From assembly GCF_001592435.1 (NCBI RefSeq), contig NZ_CP014750.1:1302001-1366000 (forward strand): a stretch of DNA of 64,000 nt. The letters run 5' to 3'. A model generated the notes under the pieces. The model saw only the letters and a program-made list of their open reading frames with translations, searched no databases and was not told the DNA's origin. Shown here piece by piece: positions 53,794 to 64,000 of the stretch; positions within the stretch are counted from its first letter, which is position 1, and each line of letters begins with the position of its first letter. A program made the position numbers and the translations under genes. The DNA comes from Thermococcus peptonophilus. GTDB lineage: Archaea; Methanobacteriota_B; Thermococci; Thermococcales; Thermococcaceae.

Positions 53794-53821
53794 CTCGACC
53801 ACCTAAAAATTTTGAAGGGGC

Positions 53822-55219
53822 TCACTCGCCCCTCTTCCTGTACTTCGGGTGGTACTTGAGGATATACTCCTTCCTGACACGCTTGAGCTCGCTCTCCGGA
53901 AGCTCTGCCAGGAGCTCCCAGCCGAGGTCGAGTGTTTCGAAGATGCTCCTGTCCTCGTCATACCTCTGGGCGACAAATTCTCTCTCAAACCTGTCCGCGA
54001 ACTTGAGGTACTTCCTGTCGGTCTCGCTGAGGGCTTCCTCACCGACGACTGCAACGAGGTCTCTGAGAGACCTGCCCTCGGCGTAGGCCGCGTAGAGCTG
54101 CTGGCTGAGCTGCGGGTGGTCTTCCCTTGTCCTGCCCTTACCGATACCGTCTTTCATCAGACGGCTGAGGGACGGAAGAACGTCAATGGGAGGGTAGATA
54201 CCCTTCCTGTGGAGCTCTCTGCTGAGAACTATCTGTCCCTCGGTGATGTAACCGGTAAGGTCCGGAATCGGGTGGGTGATGTCGTCGTCGGGCATCGTCA
54301 GGATGGGCATCTGGGTTATGCTTCCCTTCTTACCCCTGACCCTTCCGGCACGCTCGTAGATAGTGGCTAAGTCAGTGTACATGTAACCCGGATAACCACG
54401 CCTTCCGGGAACCTCCTCTCTGGCAGCTGATATTTCACGAAGAGCTTCAGCGTAGTTGGTCATGTCGGTGAGGATAACAAGAACCTGCATGTCGTAGTCG
54501 AATGCCAAATACTCAGCAACGGTGAGGGCCATACGCGGGGTGATGATACGCTCGATTGCCGGGTCGTCCGCTAAGTTGAGGAACAAGACCGCCCTCTCTA
54601 TTGCGCCGGTCTCCTCAAAGCTCTTCTTGAAGAAGTTGGCCTCCTCGTAGGTAATACCCATTGCCGCGAAGACAACCGCGAACTGCTCCTCCTCACCGAG
54701 GACCTTTGCCTGCCTCGCTATTTGCGCTGCCAGCATGTTGTGTGGCAGACCTGAGCCACTGAATATCGGGAGCTTCTGGCCGCGGACGAGGGTGTTCATG
54801 CCGTCTATGGCCGAGATACCGGTCTGAATGAAGTCTCTGGGATAGGCACGGGCAACGGGGTTGAGCGGCGCACCGTGCACATCGCGCCTGTCCTCAGGGA
54901 TTATCTCAGGCCCGCCGTCGATCGGCTTGCCGATACCGTTGAATATCCTTCCGAGCATGTCCATTGAAACAGGAACTTTGAGGGTCTCGCCCGTGAAGCG
55001 GACTCTGGTGGTCTTGATATCGAGGTCTCTGGTTCCCTCGAAGACCTGCACAATCGCCATGTCCTCCCTCGCCTCAAGGACCTGTCCCTTCCTCTTCTCG
55101 CCGCTCTCGGTCTCTATCTCAACGACCTCACCGTAGGCGACTCCTTTGACGCCCTGGACGATCATCAGCGGGCCGTAAATCTTGCTAACGGTTGAGTACT
55201 CCATACCCGGCATGATCAT
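53822..55219 (-). CDS. atpB: A/V-type ATP synthase subunit B
   Basis: This 465-residue regulatory nucleotide-binding subunit of the head lacks a canonical P-loop (FSGSGLPHN in its place) as expected, and keeps the SxxR arm ([12 protein letters not shown]). The ATG at 55219 overlaps the atpA stop (TGATG); an ATG at 55213 is also possible. No intein is present. Confidence 0.96.
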   Translation of the reverse strand: MIMPGMEYSTVSKIYGPLMIVQGVKGVAYGEVVEIETESGEKRKGQVLEAREDMAIVQVFEGTRDLDIKTTRVRFTGETLKVPVSMDMLGRIFNGIGKPIDGGPEIIPEDRRDVHGAPLNPVARAYPRDFIQTGISAIDGMNTLVRGQKLPIFSGSGLPHNMLAAQIARQAKVLGEEEQFAVVFAAMGITYEEANFFKKSFEETGAIERAVLFLNLADDPAIERIITPRMALTVAEYLAFDYDMQVLVILTDMTNYAEALREISAAREEVPGRRGYPGYMYTDLATIYERAGRVRGKKGSITQMPILTMPDDDITHPIPDLTGYITEGQIVLSRELHRKGIYPPIDVLPSLSRLMKDGIGKGRTREDHPQLSQQLYAAYAEGRSLRDLVAVVGEEALSETDRKYLKFADRFEREFVAQRYDEDRSIFETLDLGWELLAELPESELKRVRKEYILKYHPKYRKRGE

Positions 55220-56976
55220 CACGCCCCGTACCTCTTGAAGAGCTCCTCAAACTGCTGGTTCGTCTCATCGATGAGTGCCCTAACCTTCTCAACGTCGGGC
55301 TCGAACTTCATACGGCCTATCTTCTCCCTGACCGGAAGCTTGGCTATCTCGTCCACTGGAATTCCCCTGTCAACTGCCTGCATGGTCTTCTCGTAGAAGT
55401 TGAGGATAACGCGCATCATCGTTACCTGCTTCTTCGGCGGGCAGTAGGTATCAACTTCATCAAAGGCGTCCTGCTGGAGGTAGTCCTCACGGAGCATTCT
55501 TGTGACGATGAGTATTGCCTTCTCCCTGTCTGGCAGGGCATCTGGACCGACGATACGGACGATTTCCTGCAGCTCGGCCTCCTTCTGCAGGAGGGCCATG
55601 GCGGTGTCGCGCATCTTCCTCCACTCTGGGTCGACGTTCTTGTGCCACCAATCTTGGACGGCGTCAATGTAGAGCGAGTAGCTCCTCAACCAGTTGATGG
55701 CCGGGAAGTGCCTCCTCCTTGCCAAGTCAGCGTCCAGCGCCCAGAAGACCTTGACGACACGGAGGGTGTTCTGGACGACAGGCTCGCTGAAGTCACCACC
55801 GGGCGGTGAAACGGCACCGATGACCGAAACACTGCCGATCCTCTTGTCGCTTCCGAGGGTGATGACACGACCAGCTCTCTCGTAGAACTCCGCTATCTTC
55901 GAGGCGAGGTAAGCAGGATAACCTTCCTCACCGGGCATCTCCTCAAGTCTGCCTGAAATCTCACGAAGGGCCTCTGCCCATCTCGATGTCGAGTCTGCCA
56001 TCAAAGCCACGTCGTAGCCCTGGTCGCGGAAGTACTCCGCTATGGTGATTCCGGTGTAGATTGAAGCCTCACGTGCTGCAACCGGCATGTTCGAGGTGTT
56101 CGCTATGAGGACCGTCCTCTCCATGAGCGGCTTTCCGGTCTTCGGGTCCTTGAGCTTCGGGAACTCTTCAAGAACGTCGGTCATCTCGTTTCCGCGCTCA
56201 CCGCAACCGATGTAGACGACGACCTGGGCGTCGCTCCACTTTGCGAGCTGGTGCTGGGTGACGGTCTTACCCGAACCGAACGGCCCCGGAATTGCGGCCG
56301 TTCCACCCTTGGCCTGGCTGAAGAAGGTGTCGATGGTTCTCTGACCCGTGATTAGCGGGACCTCGGGCGGAAGCTTCTGTTTGTAGGGTCTCTTAACACG
56401 GACGGGCCAGCGGTGGTACATCTTGAGCTCCTCGATGGTCCCGTCGGGCTTCTTGACCTTGGCTATGACTTCCTCGACGGTGTAGTCGCCCTCCTCGGCG
56501 ATCTCAACTATCTCACCTTCGACCCACGGCGGGACGAGTATCTTGTGCTCGATGATGCTGGTCTCGGGAACTACACCGAGGATGTCCCCACCGACGACCT
56601 TGTCACCGACCTTGACCTTTGGTGTGAAGTGCCACTTCTTGTCTCTTGGCAGTGCAGGAGCGGTGAGACCCCTTGCAATGAAGTCTCCGCTGAGCTGTCT
56701 GAGAACCTCGAGCGGCCTCTGAATACCGTCGTACATCGAGGTGAGCAGGCCGGGACCGAGCTCAACGCTCAGGGATGAACCCGTCCCCTCGACGGGCTCC
56801 CCGGGCCTTATACCTGCGGTCTCCTCGTAGACCTGTATGACAGCCTTGTCACCCTCAAGGCGGATGATTTCTCCTATGAGTCCCATCTCTCCGACGCGGA
56901 CGACCTCGTACATCTTGGCTCCTTTCATGCCGTCCGCAACGACGAGTGGTCCTGTAACGCGTATTATCCTTCCCAT
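55219..56976 (-). CDS. atpA: A/V-type ATP synthase catalytic subunit A
   Basis: This 585-residue catalytic subunit has the P-loop GPFGSGKT near residue 235, the catalytic Glu region ([11 protein letters not shown]), and the non-homologous insertion (residues about 115-190) typical of A-type enzymes. The P-loop intein found in some Thermococcales VMA genes is absent. It overlaps atpB by 1 bp and lies 6 bp after atpF. Confidence 0.97.
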   Translation of the reverse strand: MGRIIRVTGPLVVADGMKGAKMYEVVRVGEMGLIGEIIRLEGDKAVIQVYEETAGIRPGEPVEGTGSSLSVELGPGLLTSMYDGIQRPLEVLRQLSGDFIARGLTAPALPRDKKWHFTPKVKVGDKVVGGDILGVVPETSIIEHKILVPPWVEGEIVEIAEEGDYTVEEVIAKVKKPDGTIEELKMYHRWPVRVKRPYKQKLPPEVPLITGQRTIDTFFSQAKGGTAAIPGPFGSGKTVTQHQLAKWSDAQVVVYIGCGERGNEMTDVLEEFPKLKDPKTGKPLMERTVLIANTSNMPVAAREASIYTGITIAEYFRDQGYDVALMADSTSRWAEALREISGRLEEMPGEEGYPAYLASKIAEFYERAGRVITLGSDKRIGSVSVIGAVSPPGGDFSEPVVQNTLRVVKVFWALDADLARRRHFPAINWLRSYSLYIDAVQDWWHKNVDPEWRKMRDTAMALLQKEAELQEIVRIVGPDALPDREKAILIVTRMLREDYLQQDAFDEVDTYCPPKKQVTMMRVILNFYEKTMQAVDRGIPVDEIAKLPVREKIGRMKFEPDVEKVRALIDETNQQFEELFKRYGA

Positions 56977-56982
56977 TTTCCT

Positions 56983-57291
56983 TCACCTCTTCAACTCGAC
57001 ACCGATGGCCCTCCTTACTATCTCCCTGAGGGCCTTTTCACCCAGCTTAGAGCCGGACTTGTCCGGCACCTGAAGGATGATAGGGAGCTTGACATCGGGA
57101 ATTTCGATCTTCTCTGCCAGTCTCTCGGTTATCAGGATTATCCCAACGTCCCCACTCTCAATAAGCTCCCTGAGCTTGTTCCTAAGCCTCTCTACATCCA
57201 TCGGAGTTTCCTCGAAGACGTAGGCCTCGTGAACTCCCGCAAGCCTGAAGCCGAGTACGGTGTCGCTGTCCCCGAGCACGGCTATCTTCAT
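56983..57291 (-). CDS. atpF: A/V-type ATP synthase subunit F
   Basis: This 102-residue central-stalk subunit has a Rossmann-like alternating fold ([19 protein letters not shown]) with ILITERLAE, and regulates rotation. It overlaps atpC by 4 bp. Confidence 0.94.
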   Translation of the reverse strand: MKIAVLGDSDTVLGFRLAGVHEAYVFEETPMDVERLRNKLRELIESGDVGIILITERLAEKIEIPDVKLPIILQVPDKSGSKLGEKALREIVRRAIGVELKR

Positions 57292-58385
57292 GCGACCTCA
57301 CCCACAAACTCCTTGATCACTTCAGGTTCGAGGCCATCACCTATGAGCTTTACCATGGCCCTGAGCTTCCTAACTTCCCTCTCCTTCTTGAGCACGTACG
57401 CTAGGGGAGCCGCTATGCTGAGCGGGTAGAACCTGTCCATCTCGGAAATCTTTCTGATGATGTAGTCCTCAAAGGACCTCTCGATGACACTGATGTCCTT
57501 CTCGGCTTCCTCGCGGACTTCTCTGATTATCTCGCCGTACCTGGTCGAGTCAAGCTCTGCCAGTGCCATATCGAGGGAATCCACGTGCAGAAGGGAGTCC
57601 AGCTTGAGGGAGCCTCCTTCGATGAGCATCGGCTTTATCTCCTCGGCCGAAAGTCCCGCCATCTTCGCCCTCAGCACCGTCATCACGTTGAGCTTGTCTA
57701 TCCTGAGCTTAATGAACTCTGTCAGGATCGTCCTCTCGTCGTCCTTCCTTGAGAGGGCGTAGTTCAGGAGCTTACCGTAGTATATCCTGTAGAGTTCGGT
57801 TTCAAAGGTTCTAACGTCGATGTTTCCCATGATGAGCTTCTGGTAGGGTTCTTCGTAGGGTGTGCCCTCAAGGATCACGAGTATCTCCTCTAGAGTCTTG
57901 GCTTCCGCCATCGCCTTGACCTTCGGAAGCATCGGGCCGAGTTCGATAACGTAGTCCGAGGCCGGCTCGTTTGCCAGCTTTGCCTTCACGACGTTGGCTA
58001 TGTTCCTGACGTCCCACTCCTCCATCATGAGCCTGAAGAAGTCCCTTGAACGTTTGGGAAGTATCTTGAACATTAGCTCGTAGGTCTTCGCAAGGGAAGC
58101 ATCGAGAGCTCTTTCGATTTCCTCAACCGAATAGCTTGAGACGTTCGAGAGGGTCTCCTTGTAGTCGGTGTCCTCAAGGCTGGCAACGAAGTTCTGAAGG
58201 GTTTTACTCTCGGCGAGCTCGTTAAAGCGCTGTTCCGTCAGGAGCTTTGCCTCCATTGCCCTAACCCTTGCGTTCGGGTATGAGTAGGGCGTGTACTTCC
58301 AAAGTATCCTGTATGTCTTCCATCCGACCCAGGTGAAGACAACGCCGAGCGTCGTGTTGAGGATTCCCTCGATTACGTTCATCAT
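57288..58385 (-). CDS. atpC: A/V-type ATP synthase subunit C
   Basis: This 365-residue, all-helical funnel-shaped subunit (three similar helical domains) couples the central stalk to the membrane ring. ATG codons at 58385 and 58382 follow GGGTGAGG; a GTG at 58391 is in frame upstream. It lies 2 bp after atpE. Confidence 0.92.
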   Translation of the reverse strand: MMNVIEGILNTTLGVVFTWVGWKTYRILWKYTPYSYPNARVRAMEAKLLTEQRFNELAESKTLQNFVASLEDTDYKETLSNVSSYSVEEIERALDASLAKTYELMFKILPKRSRDFFRLMMEEWDVRNIANVVKAKLANEPASDYVIELGPMLPKVKAMAEAKTLEEILVILEGTPYEEPYQKLIMGNIDVRTFETELYRIYYGKLLNYALSRKDDERTILTEFIKLRIDKLNVMTVLRAKMAGLSAEEIKPMLIEGGSLKLDSLLHVDSLDMALAELDSTRYGEIIREVREEAEKDISVIERSFEDYIIRKISEMDRFYPLSIAAPLAYVLKKEREVRKLRAMVKLIGDGLEPEVIKEFVGEVA

Positions 58386-58387
58386 CC

Positions 58388-58999
58388 TCACCCAAAGAGA
58401 GCCTTGGCGATCCTGGCCCTCAGGTCCGCTTCGAGTCTCTCAATCCTGGCTTCAAAGGTGTTGTCCACCCTGACGCTTCCGTCGGAGCTCTCAACCAGGA
58501 CGCCGCCGATTGTGCTTATCGGTTCTCCAACCGTTATCTCGACCTCTTTCCCGAGCTTCTCTGAAACGCTCTTCTTGAACTCTGGGAGCTTCTCAATGAT
58601 GAGCTTGAGGGTCTCCTCGTTGGAGCGGACGACGGCAGAGTCGAGGTTGAGCTCCTCAAGGGCTTCAGCGGTGAGCGTGACGAGGGTCTGGAAGTACTCA
58701 TCAGCGGGAAGTGAAGTGAGCCTCTCCCTTAAGGCAGAGAGGACCGCTCTTATCATCTCCTCCTGGACTTCGAGCCTCTTCTTCCTTACCTCCAGCCTGG
58801 CGCTGGCTATTGCCCTCTGCTTCTCCATCTCGGCCTGTGTCTTGGCTTTCCTGAGTATCCACTGGGCCCTGTCCTCGGCCCTCTTCCTGGCCTCCTCCTT
58901 GATCTTCTCAGCCTCTCTCTGGGCCTCGCTGAGTATGTACTGTATCTTCTGCTCTGCCTCTCTGTTTATCTCCTGAATTATCAGTTCTGCGCCTTCCAT
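58388..58999 (-). CDS. atpE: A/V-type ATP synthase subunit E
   Basis: This 203-residue peripheral stalk subunit has a long N-terminal coiled coil (residues 1-90, rich in Glu/Lys/Arg) and a C-terminal globular domain that binds the head. It pairs with subunit H. GAGGAGGATTGAAGA precedes the ATG. Confidence 0.94.
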   Translation of the reverse strand: MEGAELIIQEINREAEQKIQYILSEAQREAEKIKEEARKRAEDRAQWILRKAKTQAEMEKQRAIASARLEVRKKRLEVQEEMIRAVLSALRERLTSLPADEYFQTLVTLTAEALEELNLDSAVVRSNEETLKLIIEKLPEFKKSVSEKLGKEVEITVGEPISTIGGVLVESSDGSVRVDNTFEARIERLEADLRARIAKALFG

Positions 59000-59036
59000 T
59001 CTTCAATCCTCCTCAAGTTGTAAAAAGGAGAGGGCT

Positions 59037-59525
<489 letters not shown>

Positions 59526-61529
59526 TCAAACACCTCCATCAGCTTTCAGTTCAAGTTTTGAAACCTCTCTTTTGGCCCTGAACGGGCTGAAGGGCTTTCC
59601 ATCGCCCGAGTAAAACGTTCCGAAGAACTCAACATACTGGAGACGGAGTGAGTGGACGAACGCTCCGAGTGCGTTTATGGCGGTTGAAAACAGCTGGCCG
59701 CCGAAGAATATTATCAGGCCTATTATCGGGCCGATGTAGAGGAACTTTATGGCCCAGACCATCCCGGCAAGGACGTTGATGACCATCGCTATTCCGCCCG
59801 TTGCCAGCGCCAGTGCCATCAGCCTTGCGTAGCTCAGCCACGTTCCCACGAAGCCGAAGAAGTCCGAGATCAGCATGAGGGCCGCTAGACCTCCGTTGCT
59901 CAGCACCTCCCCTATAGCGAAGAGGACTATGCCAGCGCCGAAGATGGCCTTCGCTGGAAGCATTAAGCTGGCATTCTGGCTCGCGAAGAGTGCCACGCTT
60001 ATTATGATGAGTATCCATGGAATCTGCTCGAAGACCGCTCCCTTCTTGTCTCCGTTCTTCCACTTCAGGTAGAAGCCTATGCTGTAGCCGACGAAGAGAT
60101 GTGCTAGACCTATTCCAAGGGCCGCTAGGAGTACTGGTAGTGGTTCCCTGAGCGGGTCTATTATGCGCCAGGCGTGGGCGTTTGGATCGCCCGTTAGGTA
60201 CTGGAGAACTATGTCCACTGCGTTTCCGAAGTAGCTTCCAAAGAGGACTCCAAGGAGCATTGTAAAGAACGCGCTCCAGAGCAGGGTGTAGGCGAACTTG
60301 TAGGTTCCGTCGTTGAACTTCTTGTGCCCTTTGACTAGGAGGGCCGCTATTATGCCGACTATCAGACCGTAGAGGAAGTCGGTGAGCATGAATCCGAAGA
60401 AGAACGAGTAAGTGAAGGCTATTATCGGAGTCGGGTCTATCTCGTTGTACTTTGGAACCCCGTACATCTCGGTGAGCATCTCAAAGGGCCTGGCCCATCC
60501 CGGGTTCTTGAGCTTTATCGGTATCTCGTCTAGTTCCTCCTCTGTCGGCTCGCGGACGTTTATGTAGGCCTTTCCTTCCGTTATCTTCTTGATGCCCTCG
60601 AGTATCTTCTGGACGTCTGGCCTCGGCACCCACCCGCTCAGTGCGAAGGTCATGTTGGTTCTCGCGAGCATCGGCAGTACCGTTGACTTGTCGCGCTCAT
60701 TGTCCATGAGCTCCTTGTAGAACAGGACGTCATCGTAGTACTTTTCAGCAAGCTTTGAAGCTTCTTTCTTGGCCTCCTCAAGCTCCTTCTCCTTTTCTGC
60801 GAGCTTCCTTGAGTACTCCTTCATGAGCTCCGCTGGAGTGCCCTCCCCCTCCGGAACTTCAAGCCTCTCCACAGAGAACTTGGCAAGGATTGCGTTCACC
60901 CTGTCGTGGTCTTTAGCAAGGTTGGCAACAACCAGGAGTATCTTGTCACCGGCGTCCTTAGTGACAACGGCAACGCGGTTTTCGGTTTCCTTTTTGAGGG
61001 CCTCTAAAAGTCCGTTAAGCCTTACTCTCTCGACGAGGCCGACGCTGACCTCGACGAGGCCGCTGTGCCTCAGGTATTGGGCCTCTATTTTCAGTGGTGA
61101 GAGTATCCTGAGGGTTTCTATCTGCTCTTTTATCCTCTCTATCTCAGTCCCTATTGAGCTTATCCTGTTTTCGGCCGCTTTTATCTCAGGTTCTGCCTTC
61201 ACAAGGAACTCTTCAACGTCCTTTATGAGCTTCTCAATGCTCTCGTACCTGTATGTCCTTTTTGGTTTTTCCTTCGGGAAGAAGAACTCTTTGATGCTTC
61301 CTCCAGCGGTCTTTCTGTAATTTCCTAGGAACTCGACGAGCCTTGACATGCCTATGCTGTATGAGGCCGCTTTTCTGTGGTACTCGTTCGGAGTGTCTTT
61401 CTGGGCGAGTTCGACTTTCACCTCTCTTACTTCGACTGCTCCAGCCTCGTGGAGGTACGTTAGAAGGGTGTCCTTATACCTGTTGAGCGTGATTACCTCG
61501 AGTTTTACCATCTCTTCGGGCCGGAACAC
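59526..61529 (-). CDS. atpI: A/V-type ATP synthase subunit I (a-type)
   Basis: This 667-residue subunit has a large cytosolic coiled-coil N-terminal half (residues about 1-350) and about eight membrane helices carrying the essential Arg region (FVGTWLSYARLMALALATGG). It forms the ion half-channels. It starts 2 bp after atpH and ends 3 bp before atpK. Confidence 0.95.
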   Translation of the reverse strand: MFRPEEMVKLEVITLNRYKDTLLTYLHEAGAVEVREVKVELAQKDTPNEYHRKAASYSIGMSRLVEFLGNYRKTAGGSIKEFFFPKEKPKRTYRYESIEKLIKDVEEFLVKAEPEIKAAENRISSIGTEIERIKEQIETLRILSPLKIEAQYLRHSGLVEVSVGLVERVRLNGLLEALKKETENRVAVVTKDAGDKILLVVANLAKDHDRVNAILAKFSVERLEVPEGEGTPAELMKEYSRKLAEKEKELEEAKKEASKLAEKYYDDVLFYKELMDNERDKSTVLPMLARTNMTFALSGWVPRPDVQKILEGIKKITEGKAYINVREPTEEELDEIPIKLKNPGWARPFEMLTEMYGVPKYNEIDPTPIIAFTYSFFFGFMLTDFLYGLIVGIIAALLVKGHKKFNDGTYKFAYTLLWSAFFTMLLGVLFGSYFGNAVDIVLQYLTGDPNAHAWRIIDPLREPLPVLLAALGIGLAHLFVGYSIGFYLKWKNGDKKGAVFEQIPWILIIISVALFASQNASLMLPAKAIFGAGIVLFAIGEVLSNGGLAALMLISDFFGFVGTWLSYARLMALALATGGIAMVINVLAGMVWAIKFLYIGPIIGLIIFFGGQLFSTAINALGAFVHSLRLQYVEFFGTFYSGDGKPFSPFRAKREVSKLELKADGGV

Positions 61530-61530
61530 A

Positions 61531-61842
61531 TCAGGCCCCCCTGACCAGTTCTATGGCTTCCTGGATGGCAGTCTCAAAGTTTGACTCCGCCTTCTCGCGG
61601 ATTGAGGAAATTTCCTTCTCGCCATCCTCGAGAATCTTTTTGGCTTCACTCTCACCCTCGAGGCGGGCCTTCTCTATGAGGTTCTGTGACTCCTCTTCGG
61701 CCTTCCTAATGGTCTCTTCCTCAATTCTCTTTGCTTCTTCCTTGGCAGTCCTGATTATTTCCTTTGCTTCCTGCTTGGCCTTTTCAATGCGAGCCTCTGC
61801 CTCTTTTTCTGCTTCAACAATCCGCTTGATGACGTCTTCCAT
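61531..61842 (-). CDS. atpH: A/V-type ATP synthase subunit H
   Basis: This 103-residue peripheral stalk subunit consists of one long Ala/Glu/Lys-rich helix, forming a right-handed coiled coil with subunit E. GGAGGG lies upstream of the ATG. It is the first gene of the ATP synthase operon. Confidence 0.92.
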   Translation of the reverse strand: MEDVIKRIVEAEKEAEARIEKAKQEAKEIIRTAKEEAKRIEEETIRKAEEESQNLIEKARLEGESEAKKILEDGEKEISSIREKAESNFETAIQEAIELVRGA

Positions 61843-61903
61843 GAGCCGTCCCTCCGATGACAGTGAAAACAGGTTCCTCTGACAGCTTTGGCTTTCCTAA
61901 TTG

Positions 61904-61912
61904 CTTTAAATA
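61904..61912 (-). promoter_or_regulatory. TATA box of the ATP synthase operon
   Basis: On the minus strand this reads TATTTAAAG, 62-70 bp before the atpH ATG. It predicts a leader of about 35-40 nt containing GGAGGG, longer than for most genes here. Confidence 0.5.
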
Positions 61913-61961
61913 GTTTATGGTTGGTCTAGAAAGTTTGGGAAAAAAGAGGTAAAATCGGAAT

Positions 61962-62651
61962 TTATCCGGATTCTTCTTTCCTATCCTCAAACAGCTCTTT
62001 GACCTCTTTGAGGGCGGAGTTCTTCGCGAATATTATTATCTGTCCCTTTTCTGGAAGTTTGGTGTCTCCGGAGGGGATTATCAGATTGCCCTTGCTGTCG
62101 TAGATGGCCACTATCAGGGCGTCCCTGGGGAGATGGAGGTCTTTTACGAGTTTCCCTGCAACCTTGCTGTTCTCATCTATGGTGAATCTGACTATTTCAG
62201 CACCTTCCTTCGGAAACAGGACTCTGTCAAAGCCGGGGGTAACAATGTTCCTGCTTATGTACTCCGCCGCTATTTCCTCCGGAGATATAACGAAGTCAAA
62301 GTATCTCTTTAGGTCGGTAACTTCCTCGAATATCTTTCTGTTCTTGGGATTGCTTACCCTCAAGGATGTCTTGATGTTGGGGTTGAGGCTTTTTGCCAGT
62401 ATGCAAGCTAATAGGTTTGCATCGTCCCTTCCAGTTAGTGCAGCAAAAGCATCTGCCTGCTTTATGTTGGCCTCCTCCAGCGTCTTTGTGTCGGTTGCAT
62501 CTCCCTCGATCACCAGGCCGTTGATCATGAGGGAGAGCTCCTTTGCCCTGTCCCGGTCCATCTCTATTATCGTTACGTCATGGCCGTCCTCTTCCAGCAT
62601 TTTCGCAACAAGGTATCCGACCCTGCCCGCTCCCATTATTATGACGTACAT
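61962..62651 (-). CDS. TrkA-type K+ channel/transport regulatory protein
   Basis: This 229-residue cytosolic protein has an RCK-N Rossmann domain (IMGAGRVGYLVAKMLEEDGHDVTIIEMD) and a C-terminal TrkA-C domain (residues about 140-215). It gates a K+ transporter in response to NAD(H) or ATP. The ATG overlaps the secD stop (TAATG), so it may be co-transcribed with the secretion genes. Confidence 0.93.
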   Translation of the reverse strand: MYVIIMGAGRVGYLVAKMLEEDGHDVTIIEMDRDRAKELSLMINGLVIEGDATDTKTLEEANIKQADAFAALTGRDDANLLACILAKSLNPNIKTSLRVSNPKNRKIFEEVTDLKRYFDFVISPEEIAAEYISRNIVTPGFDRVLFPKEGAEIVRFTIDENSKVAGKLVKDLHLPRDALIVAIYDSKGNLIIPSGDTKLPEKGQIIIFAKNSALKEVKELFEDRKEESG

Positions 62652-64000
62652 TACTCCTCACCGATGAGGTACCTAGCAACCTCTGCGTAGGCGGGTCTCG
62701 TCACGAATATTCCGATGAGGACACCTATTATCGTCGTCACCGCGAAGCCCTTGAGCGTGCCAACGAAGTACACTAGGAGGAAGCTCATTGCCGCTATAGT
62801 GGTTGCCGCTGAGGCGAATATGATGAAGAACGCCCTTCCAATCCTCTTAAGCGCTCCGGCGCGTCTGGTTATCCTTGCGCTCCTCTCTCCGCCGAGGAGC
62901 TCGTCGGTTATGACAACCTGTTGGTCAACGCCCGTACCGATTGCCGCGATTATACCGGCTATGCTCGGCAGGTCGAGGTTCCACTTGATGAGCGCCGCTA
63001 TCCCAAGGATGATTATGACCTCAAAGAGGCTGGTGCTCGCGACGGGTATGGCTATCTTCCAGTTCCTGTAGTGGAAGTAAACGATGAGGAGGACCGCCAC
63101 CAGTGCGGCGAGGCCTGCGTAGAGGGCCTGGTTCTTAAAGTCCTGTCCGAGCTTTGGAGAGATGAACTCCATGCTGATGACCCTGAGCTTGACCGGGAGG
63201 GAGCCGCTCTTGAGCACGGTGTACACTGTCTTTGCCTCCCTCTCGGCTTTGACCCTGTTGGCCGCGTGTCCAGTTATCTGAACATCGGTCTGGGGAACGC
63301 CGTTGGCCAGCCCTTCACCAAGTGAATACGGGCCGTAGAGCCCTAGTATCTCCTTGACGAAGGTTGTGGTATCAGTACCGGCTTCGCTCTGGATGTACTT
63401 GACGCTCACGTTCATCGCCTTCAGCTGGTCGTAGAGCTCCCTTGGAACTCCTGCGAGGACGATGGTTTTGCCGTTTGCTATCTCCTTGAGTTCCCTGGCG
63501 CTCTGGTTGGTGTACATTACGGTTGTTATGTTCAAGGCCTTCTTTATCCTGAGAGCCAAAGGTGGTGCATCGGGCGCGCCCGCGTTAAAGGCCGTTCCGT
63601 TCATCGTGATGAACACATCCTGGGGGACAACGAGGAGAGAATTAACCGGGGGATCAAGGAACATGTCAACTGGCCATCCTGCCTTCCCCTTGGCCAGCTC
63701 GGCGAACTTCTCGGCGGCGCTCTTCGATATCCTGAACGGAACCGCCCAGCTGTTGTCGGGTTTTATCTCATAGGGGCCGACGTAGGTGATGTCCTTCCCT
63801 GTTCCAAAGACAACACCGTTGAACTCCATGAAGAAAACACCCTGGCTCTCAATAACCTGTTTAAGCTGGTTTGCCTCTTCTGTTGAGCTTACGTTTGCAA
63901 CCTTAACGACGACTATGCTGTTGCCCTGACCCTCAACCGAAATGTCCCTCAGGCCAAAGGTGTTGAGCCTCTTCTGGAGGGAATCTACGACGAGCTCCAT
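62651..64000 (-). CDS. secD: Protein export membrane protein SecD (5' end outside window)
   Basis: The visible 449 residues include the periplasmic-type P1 domain and the C-terminal membrane domain with five helices and the conserved segment LPSIAGIIAAIGTGVDQQVVITDE. SecD works with SecF to aid protein export through SecYEG. The frame is open to the end of the window, so the first helix and N-terminus lie beyond it. It ends at 62651, overlapping the TrkA start. Confidence 0.93.
   Translation of the reverse strand: MELVVDSLQKRLNTFGLRDISVEGQGNSIVVVKVANVSSTEEANQLKQVIESQGVFFMEFNGVVFGTGKDITYVGPYEIKPDNSWAVPFRISKSAAEKFAELAKGKAGWPVDMFLDPPVNSLLVVPQDVFITMNGTAFNAGAPDAPPLALRIKKALNITTVMYTNQSARELKEIANGKTIVLAGVPRELYDQLKAMNVSVKYIQSEAGTDTTTFVKEILGLYGPYSLGEGLANGVPQTDVQITGHAANRVKAEREAKTVYTVLKSGSLPVKLRVISMEFISPKLGQDFKNQALYAGLAALVAVLLIVYFHYRNWKIAIPVASTSLFEVIIILGIAALIKWNLDLPSIAGIIAAIGTGVDQQVVITDELLGGERSARITRRAGALKRIGRAFFIIFASAATTIAAMSFLLVYFVGTLKGFAVTTIIGVLIGIFVTRPAYAEVARYLIGEE

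Noticed and set aside
55219-56976. Intein in the catalytic ATP synthase subunit
   Set aside because: The P-loop GPFGSGKT is uninterrupted and the 585-residue length is that of an intein-free subunit.

Overview
The window is 64 kb of a Thermococcus-type (Thermococcales, Euryarchaeota) chromosome. Signs of this are: the psmA-SBDS-exosome superoperon next to sepF; a nine-gene A/V-type ATP synthase operon in the order H-I-K-E-C-F-A-B-D; a cytosolic NiFe sulfhydrogenase operon with a SurR-type site; an MCM helicase carrying two inteins next to a GINS gene; an AlaX editing protein; SnatA/MarC; a Na+-pump decarboxylase; and start signals dominated by GGTG/GGAGGTG boxes 5-10 nt before the start, with TATA boxes about 25-30 nt before short leaders. 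Coding density is very high, no gap exceeds 300 bp, and several convergent gene pairs overlap at their 3' ends. I saw no rRNA, tRNA, CRISPR array or insertion sequence.

Layout. 1-5.2 kb: a surface/pilin-like cluster of large, sequon-rich exported proteins plus a membrane protein. 5.2-16.8 kb: mostly short units on both strands (SnatA, asparaginase, MFS exporter with a PadR regulator and a clear operator palindrome, thioesterase, nicotinamidase, AI-2E-type transporter, IorA without IorB, a disrupted MazG-like gene, HIT protein). 16.8-22.2 kb: proteasome alpha, SBDS, exosome Rrp4/Rrp41/Rrp42, then SepF and ZPR1. 22.2-29.3 kb: ASCH-like protein, homoserine dehydrogenase, four-CBS protein, the four-gene biotin-dependent Na+ decarboxylase, and aIF2-beta. 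29.4-33.8 kb: MCM with two inteins, and a GINS subunit. 33.9-37.2 kb: phosphoesterase, two unknowns, RtcA and a decayed gene end.

37.3-46.4 kb is a redox block: a divergent pair of operons, hydrogenase beta-gamma-delta-alpha on the minus strand and NuoE / NuoF / [2Fe-2S]-GltD-NuoG-like fusion on the plus strand. They share a 168-bp control region with a double SurR motif midway between the two TATA boxes. Together they look like machinery for moving electrons between H2, NAD(P)H and ferredoxin, possibly by flavin-based bifurcation. 46.4-50.3 kb: TatD-like hydrolase, an EF-Tu domain-2-like protein, a tandem DUF257-type pair, and AlaX. 50.3-53.1 kb: two soluble chemoreceptor-like proteins flanking an ODP/flavodiiron-type metallo-beta-lactamase protein. 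The larger receptor has an N-terminal domain resembling a sensor globin, so this is a candidate cytosolic O2/redox signalling cassette. 53.1-61.9 kb: ATP synthase. 62-64 kb: TrkA-type K+ regulator and the 3' part of secD.

The most noteworthy items are the hydrogenase/NuoEF/GltD-NuoG block with its shared SurR site, the receptor-ODP-receptor cassette, the doubly interrupted MCM gene (large endonuclease intein plus a mini-intein lacking the usual block B His), and the MazG-like gene carrying two offsetting one-base shifts next to an A-AAA-AAC heptamer.
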